NCBI RefSeq assembly: GCF_000741165.1
Contig: NZ_JGYN01000030.1
Span: 1-64,000, forward strand
DNA from: Bifidobacterium biavatii DSM 23969
GTDB lineage: Bacteria; Actinomycetota; Actinomycetes; Actinomycetales; Bifidobacteriaceae
Direction: 5' to 3'
Length of the DNA: 64,000 nt
This document shows, piece by piece, positions 17,382-25,781 of this stretch (position 1 is the first letter of the stretch; each line of letters opens with the position of its first letter). Under the pieces are notes generated by a model. It was given only the letters and a program-made list of their open reading frames with translations. It had not been told where the DNA came from and made no database searches. The position numbers were made by a program, and so were the translations under genes.

Positions 17382-17897
17382 TCAGAAGTAGGTTTTAAGG
17401 ATGACGGTGCTTTCCGTGCTCACCGGCACCGTGCGATGGATGAGGTTGAGCAGTTCCTCGAGTTTGGCCGGCGTGGCGACGCGCACGAGCAGGATGAAGC
17501 TGGGCGCGCCGGCGACAGAGTAGCAGGAGACGACGCCGTCCACGTCGCGCAGTTTGCGTGGAATATCGGCTTCGCGCGCGTAGTCGAGCGGCGTGACGGA
17601 GACGAACGCGCTGATCGGCAGGCCGCGCTGATCGTGGTCGATGACGGCGCTGTAGCCTTTGATCACGCCTCTTTTTTCGAGTTTCTGCACGCGCGACTGC
17701 ACGGTGGAGACGGACAGCCCGGTCGCCTTGGCGAGCTGCGCGAGCGTGGCGTGGCCGTCGGCTTCGAGCATGTCGAGGATCGTCGCGTCCTTGGTGTCGA
17801 CTCCGACCGTCGGCGCACCGGTTGCGGCGCCGTTCGCAAGCGCTCCGGCGGCTCCGGCCGTGCCGGCTGCGGCTGTGTGATCGTCCCGTTCCTTCAT
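17382..17897 (-). CDS. Lrp/AsnC-family transcriptional regulator
   Basis: Feast/famine regulator. It has about 171 residues. After an Ala/Gly-rich head of about 30 residues comes the helix-turn-helix (DATILDMLEADGHATLAQLAKATG-LSVSTVQSRVQKLEKRGVI, about 37-80), then the RAM domain (AFVSVTPLDY, VVSCYSVAGAPSFILLVRV, LIHRTVPVSTESTVIL). The start is a choice between ATG 17897, with AGGA eight bases upstream, and ATG 17906, with no spacing to a ribosome site. It is divergent from the aminotransferase gene across an AT-rich gap and probably controls it, as is common for Lrp proteins next to amino-acid enzymes. Confidence 0.9.
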   Translation of the reverse strand: MKERDDHTAAAGTAGAAGALANGAATGAPTVGVDTKDATILDMLEADGHATLAQLAKATGLSVSTVQSRVQKLEKRGVIKGYSAVIDHDQRGLPISAFVSVTPLDYAREADIPRKLRDVDGVVSCYSVAGAPSFILLVRVATPAKLEELLNLIHRTVPVSTESTVILKTYF

Positions 17898-17906
17898 GCG
17901 CACCAT

Positions 17907-18039
17907 CCTATCGCCGCTGCCGTCATATGCAACGAAATCATTATCAGAACGTTAATTTTGCGAAATATCCAGTGTTTTTCGTAATGTTTACTATATACAG
18001 TCTTTTTTATAGAAACTTTTCCGAAAGGCGGTGTTCGTT
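17907..18039. promoter_or_regulatory. AT-rich divergent control region
   Basis: This stretch is clearly richer in A and T than its surroundings, with phased A/T runs (TTTTTCG, TTTACTATATAC, CTTTTTTATAG). It separates the Lrp gene from the aminotransferase gene, and such bendable DNA is typical of Lrp binding regions. I cannot define individual sites. Confidence 0.45.
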
Positions 18040-19416
18040 ATGTTCACTCCGAAGCCGGCCCTGGCCAGCCAGGCCCACGCCATCCCCCGTTCCGGCATCC
18101 GCGACGTGTTCGACCGCGTCGAGCGCGTGCCCGATGCGATTTCGCTGTGCGTCGGCGAACCGAGCTTCACCGCCGCCCCGCACATCGTCGAAGCCGCGTG
18201 CCGCTCAATTCAGGCAGGGCACACCAAGTACACGAACGTGCTCGGCATCGAAGGGTTCCGCACGGCCGTCGCCTCGTATTCGCACCGCGTGAAGGGGCTG
18301 GAATACGATCCGGACACGGAGGTTCAGGCCGTGGATGGCGCGACGATCGGCCTGTTTCTGGCCCTGAAGGCGACGCTCGATCCGGGCGACGAAGTGATCA
18401 TCCCGTCCCCGTTTTTCACGTCATACGATGCGGAGGTGATGATGTGCGGCGGCGTGCCGGTGTACGTCGCGCTCAAGCCGGAACATCAGATGCGGCTGAA
18501 CGCCGACGACATCGAGGCCGCGATCACGCCGCGCACGCGCGCGGTCATCATCAACTCCCCCGGCAATCCGACCGGCGCGGTCACGCCCTCCGACGAACTC
18601 GCTCGCATTGCGGACGTATGCAAGCGGCATAATCTCTGGGCGATTTCGGACGAGGTGTATCATCCGTTCGTCTTCGGCACGGACGAAACTGACGACATCG
18701 ACGCAACCGACGCGGATCGCGGTGATTCTGACGGCACGCCGGCATACGGCGGCAAGGGGCAAATCGAAAACGCCGCGGAACGGGCGGCCGCCGGCACATC
18801 ATCCCGGACCGCTGTCGATCGCCCGTTCCCGTCTGCCCCGTCGATCGCCGCCACGCCCGGCATGCACGATCGCACGATCGTCGTCGAAAGCCTGTCGAAA
18901 ACGTTCGCCATGACCGGCTGGCGCATCGGCTACCTGCTCGCACCCGCCGCGGTCATCGAACAGACGAGCAAAATCGCCGAACTCATGCACTCGTCGGTCA
19001 ATTCGACCGCGCAGTATGCGGGCGAGGCGGCGCTGAACGGCCCGATGGAGCCGGTCGTCGCGATGCGAGAGGACTATCGCGCGAAGCGGCGAATCGTCAT
19101 GGACGGACTGGCCGACTGCACGGCGGTGCGCCTGATCGAACCGGAGGGCGCGTTCTACGCGTTCGTCGATATTCGCGCCACTCGCATGGACTCCGACACG
19201 TTCGCACGCCGCCTGCTCGACGAGACGAACGTGGCCGTGGTGCCCGGCACCGCGTTCGGCGCAGAAGGCGAGGGCTTTGTCCGCCTCTCCTATGCCGGCG
19301 ACGCGGACGAGCTGCGCGAGGGCGTGCGCCGTCTGGCCGAGTTCGCCATGCGCCACGGCGATCCGCTGCTCGGCCGTCACACCCCCGCCTACCATCATCT
19401 TGAAATCATGGCATAA
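18040..19416 (+). CDS. PLP-dependent class I/II aminotransferase with insertion
   Basis: Fold-type I aminotransferase acting on an amino acid and a keto acid. It has 458 residues. Visible family motifs are SLCVGEPSF near the N-terminus, NSPGNPTGAV (PLP Asn), AISDEVYHPF (PLP Asp and Tyr) and SLSKTFAMTGWRIGY with the Schiff-base Lys287, then GEGFVRLSYAG. Odd point: residues about 214-276, between the SDEVY strand and the Lys strand, are a 60-residue Asp/Ala/Ser-rich insert that most relatives lack. The ATG at 18040 follows AAAGGCGG eight bases upstream; GTG 18031 lies too close to that site. The exact substrate is not determinable. Confidence 0.92.
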   Translation: MFTPKPALASQAHAIPRSGIRDVFDRVERVPDAISLCVGEPSFTAAPHIVEAACRSIQAGHTKYTNVLGIEGFRTAVASYSHRVKGLEYDPDTEVQAVDGATIGLFLALKATLDPGDEVIIPSPFFTSYDAEVMMCGGVPVYVALKPEHQMRLNADDIEAAITPRTRAVIINSPGNPTGAVTPSDELARIADVCKRHNLWAISDEVYHPFVFGTDETDDIDATDADRGDSDGTPAYGGKGQIENAAERAAAGTSSRTAVDRPFPSAPSIAATPGMHDRTIVVESLSKTFAMTGWRIGYLLAPAAVIEQTSKIAELMHSSVNSTAQYAGEAALNGPMEPVVAMREDYRAKRRIVMDGLADCTAVRLIEPEGAFYAFVDIRATRMDSDTFARRLLDETNVAVVPGTAFGAEGEGFVRLSYAGDADELREGVRRLAEFAMRHGDPLLGRHTPAYHHLEIMA

Positions 19417-19526
19417 ACACCAAGGAGAGCCTTCCCCTCGCATTTTGGCGCGCAGAGATATGCGGTTTTATTGCGGCGCTTACGCGTGACATTGCACGCG
19501 TGACATTGCCGAGAGCGGAATGGAGA

Positions 19527-19580
19527 TACTGGCCACAATGCCACGCAAATCGACCTTATAGCGTGACATTGTGGCCAGTA
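19527..19580. repeat. 20-base inverted repeat with 14-base loop
   Basis: TACTGGCCACAATGCCACGC (19527-19546) pairs with GCGTGACATTGTGGCCAGTA (19561-19580) at 19 of 20 positions. The right arm contains the third copy of GCGTGACATTG. Confidence 0.7.
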
Positions 19581-19658
19581 AATCGACTGCACCGGGGTTG
19601 ATGTCACGTAAAGACACCCGCCCCCATGCATGCAGGTCAATCAGGCTCATTACGAAAT

Positions 19659-19707
19659 AGAAAAATGGCTCCTCCCATCCTCGATCAAAGATGGAAAGAG
19701 CCATTTC
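19659..19707 (-). terminator. Intrinsic terminator of rho
   Basis: On the minus strand the outer stem AAATGGCTC/GAGCCATTT encloses a second stem CCATC/GATGG and is followed by TTTTTC. It begins about 30 bases after the rho stop. Confidence 0.8.
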
Positions 19708-19735
19708 AGCGTTATCAAATCAGACACACATCACA

Positions 19736-21853
19736 TCAGTTGCCATTGACGGCGCTGGAGTTGGCCTGCTGGCTGATCGCGGCGAGGAAGTCGCGGTTGG
19801 TGGGCGACTTCTTGAGGCGCGGCACGAGCGTCTGGTAGGCCTGCTCGGGCTCGAGGCCGCCGAGCAGTCGGCGCAGGCGGTAGATGATCGGCAGCTCGTT
19901 CGGTGCGGTGAGTAGCTCCTCGCGGCGCGTGCCGGACGCGTTGATGTCGATGGCCGGAAACATGCGCTTGTCAGCCAGCTCGCGGCTCAGGCGCAGCTCC
20001 ATGTTGCCGGTGCCCTTGAACTCCTCGAAGATCACCTCGTCCATCTTCGAGCCGGTTTCGACCAACGCGGACGAGATGATGGTGAGCGAGCCGCCGTTTT
20101 CGATGTTGCGGGCCGCGCCGAAGAACTTCTTCGGCGGGTACAGGGCCTGCGCGTCCACGCCGCCGGACAGGATGCGGCCGGAGGCGGGCGCCGCGATGTT
20201 GTACGCGCGGGCGAGACGGGTCATCGAGTCGAGCAGCACGACCACGTCCTGGCCGAGCTCCACGAGTCGCTTCGCGCGCTCGATCGCGAGCTCCGCGACG
20301 GTGGTGTGGTCGGAGGCCGGGCGGTCGAAGGTCGAGGAAATGACCTCGCCCTGCACGGTGCGCTCCATGTCGGTGACTTCCTCCGGGCGTTCGTCCACGA
20401 GCACGACCATCAGGTGGACTTCCGGATTGTTCGTGGCGATCGCGTTGGCGATGTTCTGCAGCGTGATCGTCTTGCCGGCCTTCGGCGGGGAGACGATCAG
20501 ACCACGCTGGCCCTTGCCGATCGGCGAGACGATGTCCATGATGCGGCCAGTGAGCTTGTTCGGCGCGGTCTCCTGCTTCAAACGCTCCTGCGGGTACAGC
20601 GGAGTGAGCTTGGAGAACTGCGGACGATTCGCCGCATCCTCGACGCTCATGCCGTTGATCGAGTCGATGGACTGCAGCGGCACGAACTTCTGACGCTGGT
20701 TGCGGCGATCGTTGTCACGCGGTGCGCGGATCGAACCGTGCACGGCGTCGCCCTTGCGCAGACCGTACTTCTTGACCTGACCCATCGACACGTACACGTC
20801 GTTCGGCCCCGGCAAATAGCCGGACGTGCGCACGAACGCATACGATTCGAGCACGTCGACGATGCCCGCAACCGGCACGAGATCGTCCTGCGGCTCCTCG
20901 CGGCGCACGTCGCGCACCTCGCGGGACTCGCGCTGATCGTTGCCGTTGTCGCGATCGTCGAAATCACGATCACGACCGCGCATGCGACGCTGACGACGGT
21001 CACCGTTGCGGTCGTTGTGATCATTGCCACGCTCCGCACGATCGCCGCGGTTGCGGTTGCGACGCGTGAACTCGCGCTCGCCCGACTCGTCGTCGGCAGT
21101 ATCGCCCGCGACGTTCTGCTGCGGCAGCGTGGCGAGGATGTCGTCCAGATCGCGAACGTTGTCGTCGGACGACGGCGTTTCGTTCTGTTCAAAACGACGA
21201 CGCACGCGCGGCTGCTCGCCGTCGCCGGAGCCGAACTCACGACGACGACGCGCCATCGGACGATCCTCGTCGTTCTTGCGGCGGCGATCGGCACGATCCG
21301 AGCGATCAGTACGATCCGTGCCGGTCGGTTCAAGACCGAGATCGTTGAGCAGCAGCACCGACGCCTCTTCTTCGCGACGACGGCGACGGACCGTGGTTTC
21401 GGCGTCGTTCTTCACTTCCGGCAGCTCAATGGACGGCTGCTCGGAGGAACCGGACGGGGCGGCGGACACCGCGCCGGCCGGACGGGTCACGCGCGGACGG
21501 CGGGCCTTCGGCGCGGCCGGAGCATCCTGAATGTTCTGAACAGGCGCGGTCACCGGAGCCGGTTCGGACACAGTCTGCGTCGGCTCAGCCGGGGCTGCAA
21601 CGGCCGCGGGAGCGGGAGAAGTCTGAACCGGGGCGAACCCGGCCACGGGAGACGCCGTCTTCGCTGCGGCCTTCTTGGTTTTCGGAGTGCGCACCGTCAC
21701 ACCGGCGGGCGCTTCGCCGCCGGAACGGGCGGCCTGCAATGTGGCGAGCAATTCGGGCTTGCGCATCGTCGACGTGCCACGAAGTCCCATCTGCTTGGCG
21801 AGCTCCTTGAGCTCGGGCAGCTTCATACTCTCAAGATTCTGGCTGGTTGCCAC
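19736..21853 (-). CDS. rho: Transcription termination factor Rho with long N-terminal insertion
   Basis: Hexameric RNA helicase that ends transcription. It has about 705 residues against about 420 in E. coli. The N-terminal helical region (MKLPELKELAKQMGLRGTS) is followed by a long Pro/Ala then Arg/Asp/Asn-rich disordered region (about 55-330), typical of high-GC actinobacteria. The RNA-binding cold-shock-like domain comes next (VAGIVDVLESYAFVR, GPNDVYVSMGQVKKYGLRKG), then the ATPase with Walker A SPPKAGKT and Walker B VVVLLDSMTRLARAYN. The GTG at 21853 has AGGAAAGG eight bases upstream. A terminator follows the stop. Confidence 0.97.
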   Translation of the reverse strand: MATSQNLESMKLPELKELAKQMGLRGTSTMRKPELLATLQAARSGGEAPAGVTVRTPKTKKAAAKTASPVAGFAPVQTSPAPAAVAAPAEPTQTVSEPAPVTAPVQNIQDAPAAPKARRPRVTRPAGAVSAAPSGSSEQPSIELPEVKNDAETTVRRRRREEEASVLLLNDLGLEPTGTDRTDRSDRADRRRKNDEDRPMARRRREFGSGDGEQPRVRRRFEQNETPSSDDNVRDLDDILATLPQQNVAGDTADDESGEREFTRRNRNRGDRAERGNDHNDRNGDRRQRRMRGRDRDFDDRDNGNDQRESREVRDVRREEPQDDLVPVAGIVDVLESYAFVRTSGYLPGPNDVYVSMGQVKKYGLRKGDAVHGSIRAPRDNDRRNQRQKFVPLQSIDSINGMSVEDAANRPQFSKLTPLYPQERLKQETAPNKLTGRIMDIVSPIGKGQRGLIVSPPKAGKTITLQNIANAIATNNPEVHLMVVLVDERPEEVTDMERTVQGEVISSTFDRPASDHTTVAELAIERAKRLVELGQDVVVLLDSMTRLARAYNIAAPASGRILSGGVDAQALYPPKKFFGAARNIENGGSLTIISSALVETGSKMDEVIFEEFKGTGNMELRLSRELADKRMFPAIDINASGTRREELLTAPNELPIIYRLRRLLGGLEPEQAYQTLVPRLKKSPTNRDFLAAISQQANSSAVNGN

Positions 21854-21996
21854 TCGTATTACCTTTCCTTGAGCAATAACGACATACGCCGTGCTTTGCA
21901 CTAAGAATGATTTGCGGTCTTGCCGCTATCGAACGTCCGCTGCACGCCATGCCCGCGAACTGGTAGATACATTACATCCGCACCCCGACCAACGCA

Positions 21997-22029
21997 AAAC
22001 GGCCCGCCGCATGGCGCGACGGGCCGTTT
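21997..22029 (-). terminator. Terminator downstream of the FAD oxidoreductase gene
   Basis: AAACGGCCCG(C) and GGGCCGTTT pair around a short GC-rich loop; on the minus strand the stem is followed by TTTTGCG. Confidence 0.6.
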
Positions 22030-22111
22030 CACGCTTCGAAAAGCGCTGGTTTTCCTACTTTCCTCGGCTCTTCAGCTGAGAGGGTTGTCGAACGGAGATC
22101 GACTGGAGGGC

Positions 22112-22194
22112 GTCAAAGTCGAGGAACGTTCCAAAACTTTGACTACCCCTCAGTCATGCTGCGCATGACAGCTCCCCTGACAAGGGGAGCCAAG
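22112..22194. repeat. Dispersed intergenic repeat, copy A
   Basis: Three stems in a row: GTCAAAGT/ACTTTGAC (22112-22119, 22136-22143), GTCATG/CATGAC, and GCTCCCCT/AGGGGAGC. The part from ACTACCCCTCAG to the end recurs, inverted, at 38143-38231. The layout is that of a small mobile or REP-like intergenic element. Confidence 0.75.
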
Positions 22195-22204
22195 AGGAGA
22201 GACG

Positions 22205-23794
22205 CTACTTTTCCTCGTGGTAGCTTTTTTCGGTGTTGACCGACCATACGTTCTTCTTGGACGTCTTGCCGGTCTTGATGTTGTTCACCGCTTCGATGGC
22301 GGTGGCCATCGAATGGTCCATGTTGTTGTAGTGGTGCTGGCCGTTGCGGCCCACGCAGTACAGGTTGCCGAACGAGTCGAGGTATTCGACGAGCTCGTCC
22401 ATCTGCGCGTAGGTGTCGAAGTAGGCCGGGTACGCCTTCTTGACCTTCTCGCGGTGCGTGTCGAGCACGTCGTCCGGGCTGGCGATGACCTTCATACGCA
22501 CCATCTCGTTGATGGCGAACTTGACGCAGTCCTCCTCGCTCATGTTCCAGAAGGCGTCGCCCTCATCGCAGAAGTATTCGAGGCCGATCCACACGGTGTT
22601 GTCCACGTCCTTGACGAGGTACGGACTCCAGTTGTTGAACACCTGGATACGGCCGACCGTGTAGCCCGGATCCTGCACGTAGATCCAGCAGTCCGGCACG
22701 ATCGGCGGATTGCCGAGCGTAGGAATGTTGGTCGTGTTCTTCAAGCGCAGCTTCTTGACGAGCAGGCCGACGGTCACAAAATCACGGTACGGCAGGCCGT
22801 TCGCGATGGTCGTGATGTCCTTCGGGGCCGGCTTGTCAGAGGCATCCACGGCGTTGACGAGATCCTTGATCGGCATCGACGAGATGAACTGGTCGGCGGT
22901 CAATTCGGCGCGGTTGCCTTCCGAATCCTCGTACACGACGGCGCTGATATGGCCGTGCTCCTGCTTGACCTCAACGACGTTCGCGTCGGTGATGACTTTC
23001 GCACCGTTCGCCGCGCAGCGCCTCTCCACGGTCTCCCACAGCTGGCCCGGACCGTACTTCGGGTACCAGAACTCTTCGATCAGCGAGGTTTCGACCTCTG
23101 CGTTGGAACGCTTCTTCGGGCTGAGCTTGGCAAACGCGTTCTTGAGCACGCCGAGCACGCTCAGACCCTTGACACGCTGCGCACCCCAGTCGGCGGAAAT
23201 CTGCGAGGGATGACGGCCCCACAGCTTCTCCGTGTAGCCTTCGAAAAACATCGAATACAGCTTGCGACCGAAGCGGTTGATGTAGAAGTTTTCAAGATTG
23301 TCTTCGGGCAGCTTGTGGAACATGGAGGCAAGATAGCTGAAGCCGGCCTGCAGAGTCATCACGAAGCCCATCGCCTTGAACGTGGCGGGCTTGAGCGAGA
23401 TCGGATAGTCGAAGAAGCGACCACCGTAGAAGATGCGCGAGACGCGGTGGCGCTTGAGCATCACCTCGTCGGTGACTTCCGGATCCGGACCGCCCGGCTC
23501 CATCTCGTGCTCGCGGCCGAGCTTTTTGTCGTCGTAGCTGGGCGCACCCTGCAGCGGAAGCACGTCCTTCCACCAGTCCATGATGCGCGTGTCCTTGGAG
23601 AAGAAACGGTGGCCGCCGATGTCCATGCGGTTGCCGTTGTGCTTGACGGTGCGGGAGATGCCGCCGAATTCGCGGGTGGCTTCGAGCACGGTCACGTCGT
23701 ACTTGTCAGCGCCGCCGTCCTTGACGAACTCCCATGCCGCGGTCAGGCCCGCGGGGCCGCCGCCGATGATCACCACGGATTGTTTTTGCGTCAC
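22205..23794 (-). CDS. FAD-dependent oxidoreductase, amine-oxidase / UDP-galactopyranose-mutase-like
   Basis: Flavoprotein with an N-terminal dinucleotide fold (VVIIGGGPAGLTAAWEFV), the E residue of VTVLEATREFGGISRT and the motif DIGGHRFFSK, which together fit the protoporphyrinogen-oxidase/UDP-galactopyranose-mutase group. It has 529 residues. Later motifs are EGYTEKLWGRHPSQISADW and, near the C-terminus, GNLYCVGRNGQHHYNNMDHSM, the usual FAD-contact end. The GTG at 23794 follows AAGGAGACTTAC. Proteins of this type often sit with cell-wall sugar genes, and a role in sugar-nucleotide or glycolipid chemistry is possible, but it is not part of the polysaccharide locus here. Upstream lies the paired hairpin element. 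Confidence 0.85.
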   Translation of the reverse strand: MTQKQSVVIIGGGPAGLTAAWEFVKDGGADKYDVTVLEATREFGGISRTVKHNGNRMDIGGHRFFSKDTRIMDWWKDVLPLQGAPSYDDKKLGREHEMEPGGPDPEVTDEVMLKRHRVSRIFYGGRFFDYPISLKPATFKAMGFVMTLQAGFSYLASMFHKLPEDNLENFYINRFGRKLYSMFFEGYTEKLWGRHPSQISADWGAQRVKGLSVLGVLKNAFAKLSPKKRSNAEVETSLIEEFWYPKYGPGQLWETVERRCAANGAKVITDANVVEVKQEHGHISAVVYEDSEGNRAELTADQFISSMPIKDLVNAVDASDKPAPKDITTIANGLPYRDFVTVGLLVKKLRLKNTTNIPTLGNPPIVPDCWIYVQDPGYTVGRIQVFNNWSPYLVKDVDNTVWIGLEYFCDEGDAFWNMSEEDCVKFAINEMVRMKVIASPDDVLDTHREKVKKAYPAYFDTYAQMDELVEYLDSFGNLYCVGRNGQHHYNNMDHSMATAIEAVNNIKTGKTSKKNVWSVNTEKSYHEEK

Positions 23795-23922
23795 GTAAGT
23801 CTCCTTATAACAAAATCAGCGATAGTCTACCCCACCCGCAGGAACCGCACTCCCACTTTGTGCATTTCCTCACATTACATCCGTGGTTTGATCGCAGCTT
23901 GTTCCTCGGCTTGATCCGCAAC

Positions 23923-24034
23923 GTTACGTCCCGGCGGGGTCCGGCGGGAGGCGGGACATGCAACGCCGGACACACTCAAGGCCGTTCGGCCAAGCCTACG
24001 GTCCGGCATTGCATGTCCCGCCTCCCGCCTCGTT
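23923..24034 (-). ncRNA. Structured hairpin element, unit 1 (candidate)
   Basis: In minus-strand sense the order is: foot AACGA; a 29-base arm (24029-24001); a 29-base loop with TTGGCCGAACGGCC; a complementary 29-base arm (23971-23943) with one G-U pair; twelve bases; and GACGTAAC (23930-23923). All 29 positions pair on this strand, while the plus strand would have a C-A mismatch. Unit 2 shares foot, loop and tail. Whether it is transcribed is unknown; a DNA palindrome or mobile element is the alternative. Confidence 0.5.
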
Positions 24035-24064
24035 CGCACAGCACGTCACGCAACATCCGATATC

Positions 24065-24177
24065 AACGAGGCGACGGCCGGCATATGCGTTGTCCGACCG
24101 TATGACTTGGCCGAGCGGCCCGGAGCGTGTCGGATAACGCATATGCCGGCCGTCGCCGGTCACCGCACTGACGTAAC
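24065..24177 (+). ncRNA. Structured hairpin element, unit 2 (candidate)
   Basis: In plus-strand sense: foot AACGA (24065-24069), arm 24070-24098, loop 24099-24128 with TTGGCCGAGCGGCC, arm 24129-24157 with one G-U pair, twelve bases, and GACGTAAC (24170-24177). The arm differs from that of unit 1 at ten of 29 positions, yet every change is matched on the other side. It ends 25 bases from the stop of the DUF2469 gene, which is on the opposite strand. Confidence 0.5.
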
Positions 24178-24202
24178 ATCACTGCATTCGTATCAACAAA
24201 CG

Positions 24203-24517
24203 TCAGTGAATATCGTCGGGGATGTCGATGTCGGTTTTCTGCACTTCCTCGACATTGACGTCCTTGAACGTGACGATACGCACGTTCTTGACGAATCGGC
24301 TGGGACGGTACACGTCCCACACCCACGCGTCGGTCAGCTGCACGTCGAAGTAGACGTCCTGTCCGGCCGAACGGACGTTGAAGTCGACCTTGTTGGCCAG
24401 ATAGAACCGGCGTTCGGTTTCCACCACGTAGGTGAACAGTTTGATGACGTCGCGGTACTCCTTGTACAAGGCGAGTTCCGCGTCGGTTTCGTAGTTGTCG
24501 AGATCCTCGGCGCTCAT
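24203..24517 (-). CDS. DUF2469 family protein
   Basis: Small conserved actinobacterial protein of unknown function, 104 residues, soluble and acidic. The family signature is plain: MSAEDLDNYETDAELALYKEYRD at the N-terminus, then YVVETERRFYLANKVDF, DAWVWDVYRPSRFVKNVRI and TFKDVNVEEVQ. The ATG at 24517 begins 9 bases after the stop of the GNAT gene, so the pair is likely cotranscribed. Confidence 0.93.
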   Translation of the reverse strand: MSAEDLDNYETDAELALYKEYRDVIKLFTYVVETERRFYLANKVDFNVRSAGQDVYFDVQLTDAWVWDVYRPSRFVKNVRIVTFKDVNVEEVQKTDIDIPDDIH

Positions 24518-24526
24518 AAGTGTGTG

Positions 24527-25588
24527 TCAGTCCTCTTCCGTGTCGCGCTTGCGGTTCAATCCCAGATTGCGCCACCATGCGTTCTTTGACGATTTACGTT
24601 CCGACTGTCCGTACGGCCAGTTGCTGGTTTCGTCGTTGGTCGTTTCGTTGTGCGGTTTGTCTTCGCCGTCTGCCGTGCCGACGGCTGTTCCGTTGTCCGA
24701 CGCCGGCGTGACGCCGATCTTTTCGTATGCCTCGCGACGTGCCGCTTCGGCTTCGACGGTCTGTTCCGCGTCCGTCCTGCCGTCGTTGCGCCGACGCTGC
24801 TGGATCGCGACCGAATGCTCGCGCATCGCCAGCGCTTCGCGCATGCCGGGATTGTCTTCGATCACGTGCATGCCGAACGCGTCGAGCGAGCGGATCGGAT
24901 CGTATTCGTCGAACAGCGTGTCGAGCACGATGAGATCCTGGTATCGGCTGTTTTCCGCGTCCCACAGCGCGTCGCGCGACGAACCGGTCTTCACGAATCC
25001 GAGCGACTGGTAGACGGACAGCGAGCGCGTGTTCTTTTCCGGCACGGCGACCCAGATGCGGTGCATGCCGAGTCCGGACGGTTCCGGCGCGAAGCCGTAG
25101 GTCATGACGCGCGGCATCATGTCGCGCGAGTAGCCGCGGCCGCGATAGTCCTTGCCGAGCAGTACCTGGATGCGGGCGGAGCGTGCCCAGCCGTCGATGT
25201 CGATGAGGAACACCATGCCGATCACGTTGTCGGTTGCCGCGGCGTCGATCTTGCCGTCGTCGTCGTGATCGGAGTCGGTGAGCACGGCCCATGCGATTGT
25301 GCGGCGCGATTCGGGATCGCCAACGCCGGATTCGGATGCGGTCTGTCCGTTCGCCCATGCGACGGAGCGGCGCACCCACGTGTGTACGACGGCGCGTTCG
25401 GCCTGAGCGTCCTTGCCGGTGATGCGCGACGCGTTGTAGTACGCGTCCAGTTCGTCCAGTCGGGGCAGATCTTCGACGGTCGCCGGGCGCAGGTGCACCA
25501 TCTCGCCCTTGATCGGCGGAATGACGATCCGCGCGGGCAGTTCGCGTGACGTTTCCTGATCGAACGGCGATGCGACGTGTTCAGACAT
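24527..25588 (-). CDS. GNAT-family N-acetyltransferase with charged C-terminal tail
   Basis: Acetyl-CoA-dependent acyltransferase of the RimJ/RimL-like group, 353 residues. Residues about 20-230 form the GNAT domain: VHLRPATVEDLPRLDELD at the start, GMVFLIDIDGWARSARIQVLLGK, then the acetyl-CoA loop DYRGRGYSRDMM and the closing LSVYQSLGFVKTG. The last 110 residues are hydrophilic (Arg/Asp/Asn-rich, ending in NRKRDTEED) and have no relatives that I recognise. The ATG at 25588 has GAGGGAATC upstream; TTG at 25603 would have none. The acceptor substrate is unknown. Confidence 0.88.
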   Translation of the reverse strand: MSEHVASPFDQETSRELPARIVIPPIKGEMVHLRPATVEDLPRLDELDAYYNASRITGKDAQAERAVVHTWVRRSVAWANGQTASESGVGDPESRRTIAWAVLTDSDHDDDGKIDAAATDNVIGMVFLIDIDGWARSARIQVLLGKDYRGRGYSRDMMPRVMTYGFAPEPSGLGMHRIWVAVPEKNTRSLSVYQSLGFVKTGSSRDALWDAENSRYQDLIVLDTLFDEYDPIRSLDAFGMHVIEDNPGMREALAMREHSVAIQQRRRNDGRTDAEQTVEAEAARREAYEKIGVTPASDNGTAVGTADGEDKPHNETTNDETSNWPYGQSERKSSKNAWWRNLGLNRKRDTEED

Positions 25589-25724
25589 TCTCGATTCCCT
25601 CAATATAGACTGGCAGAAGTCGGTACAGAAGATATCCTACCTGCCTGACCGTTCGCTGGGAAGCATATGTGGGAATGTTCACGTCGAGTGCAAAAGCGGG
25701 CGTCGGCGCGCTTGTCCGGGTATG

Positions 25725-25759
25725 GAAAAAGCTCCCGGGGTTGCCCCGCGGGAGCTTTT
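25725..25759 (-). terminator. Terminator of gatCAB
   Basis: AAAAAGCTCCCG and CGGGAGCTTTT with a GGGG/CCCC continuation make a strong stem. On the minus strand it ends in a T run and starts 23 bases after the gatB stop. Confidence 0.85.
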
Positions 25760-25781
25760 CCGTTATGCGTTTCGGATCGCG

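Larger units (their letters stand above)
19417..19735. other. Gap with GCGTGACATTG repeats and hairpins
   Basis: The gap lies between the ends of the aminotransferase and rho genes. It contains three copies of GCGTGACATTG (19484, 19498, 19561), a near-perfect 20-base inverted repeat (19527-19580) and the rho terminator (19659-19707). No coding region is supported. Confidence 0.6.
21854..22204. other. Gap between rho and the FAD oxidoreductase gene
   Basis: It holds a terminator hairpin (21997-22029) and a copy of a dispersed intergenic repeat (22112-22194). The rho promoter must also lie here, but I cannot place it securely. Confidence 0.5.
23795..24202. other. Gap holding the paired hairpin element
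   Basis: No gene is supported in these 408 bases. They are dominated by two homologous head-to-head hairpin units (23923-24177). The 130 bases next to the oxidoreductase gene hold its ribosome site and presumably its promoter. Confidence 0.6.

Noticed and set aside
22205..23794. Naming the FAD oxidoreductase glf (UDP-galactopyranose mutase)
   Set aside because: The GGHRFFSK motif and the 529-residue length point to the wider amine-oxidase-like group. True Glf proteins are shorter and have different substrate motifs.
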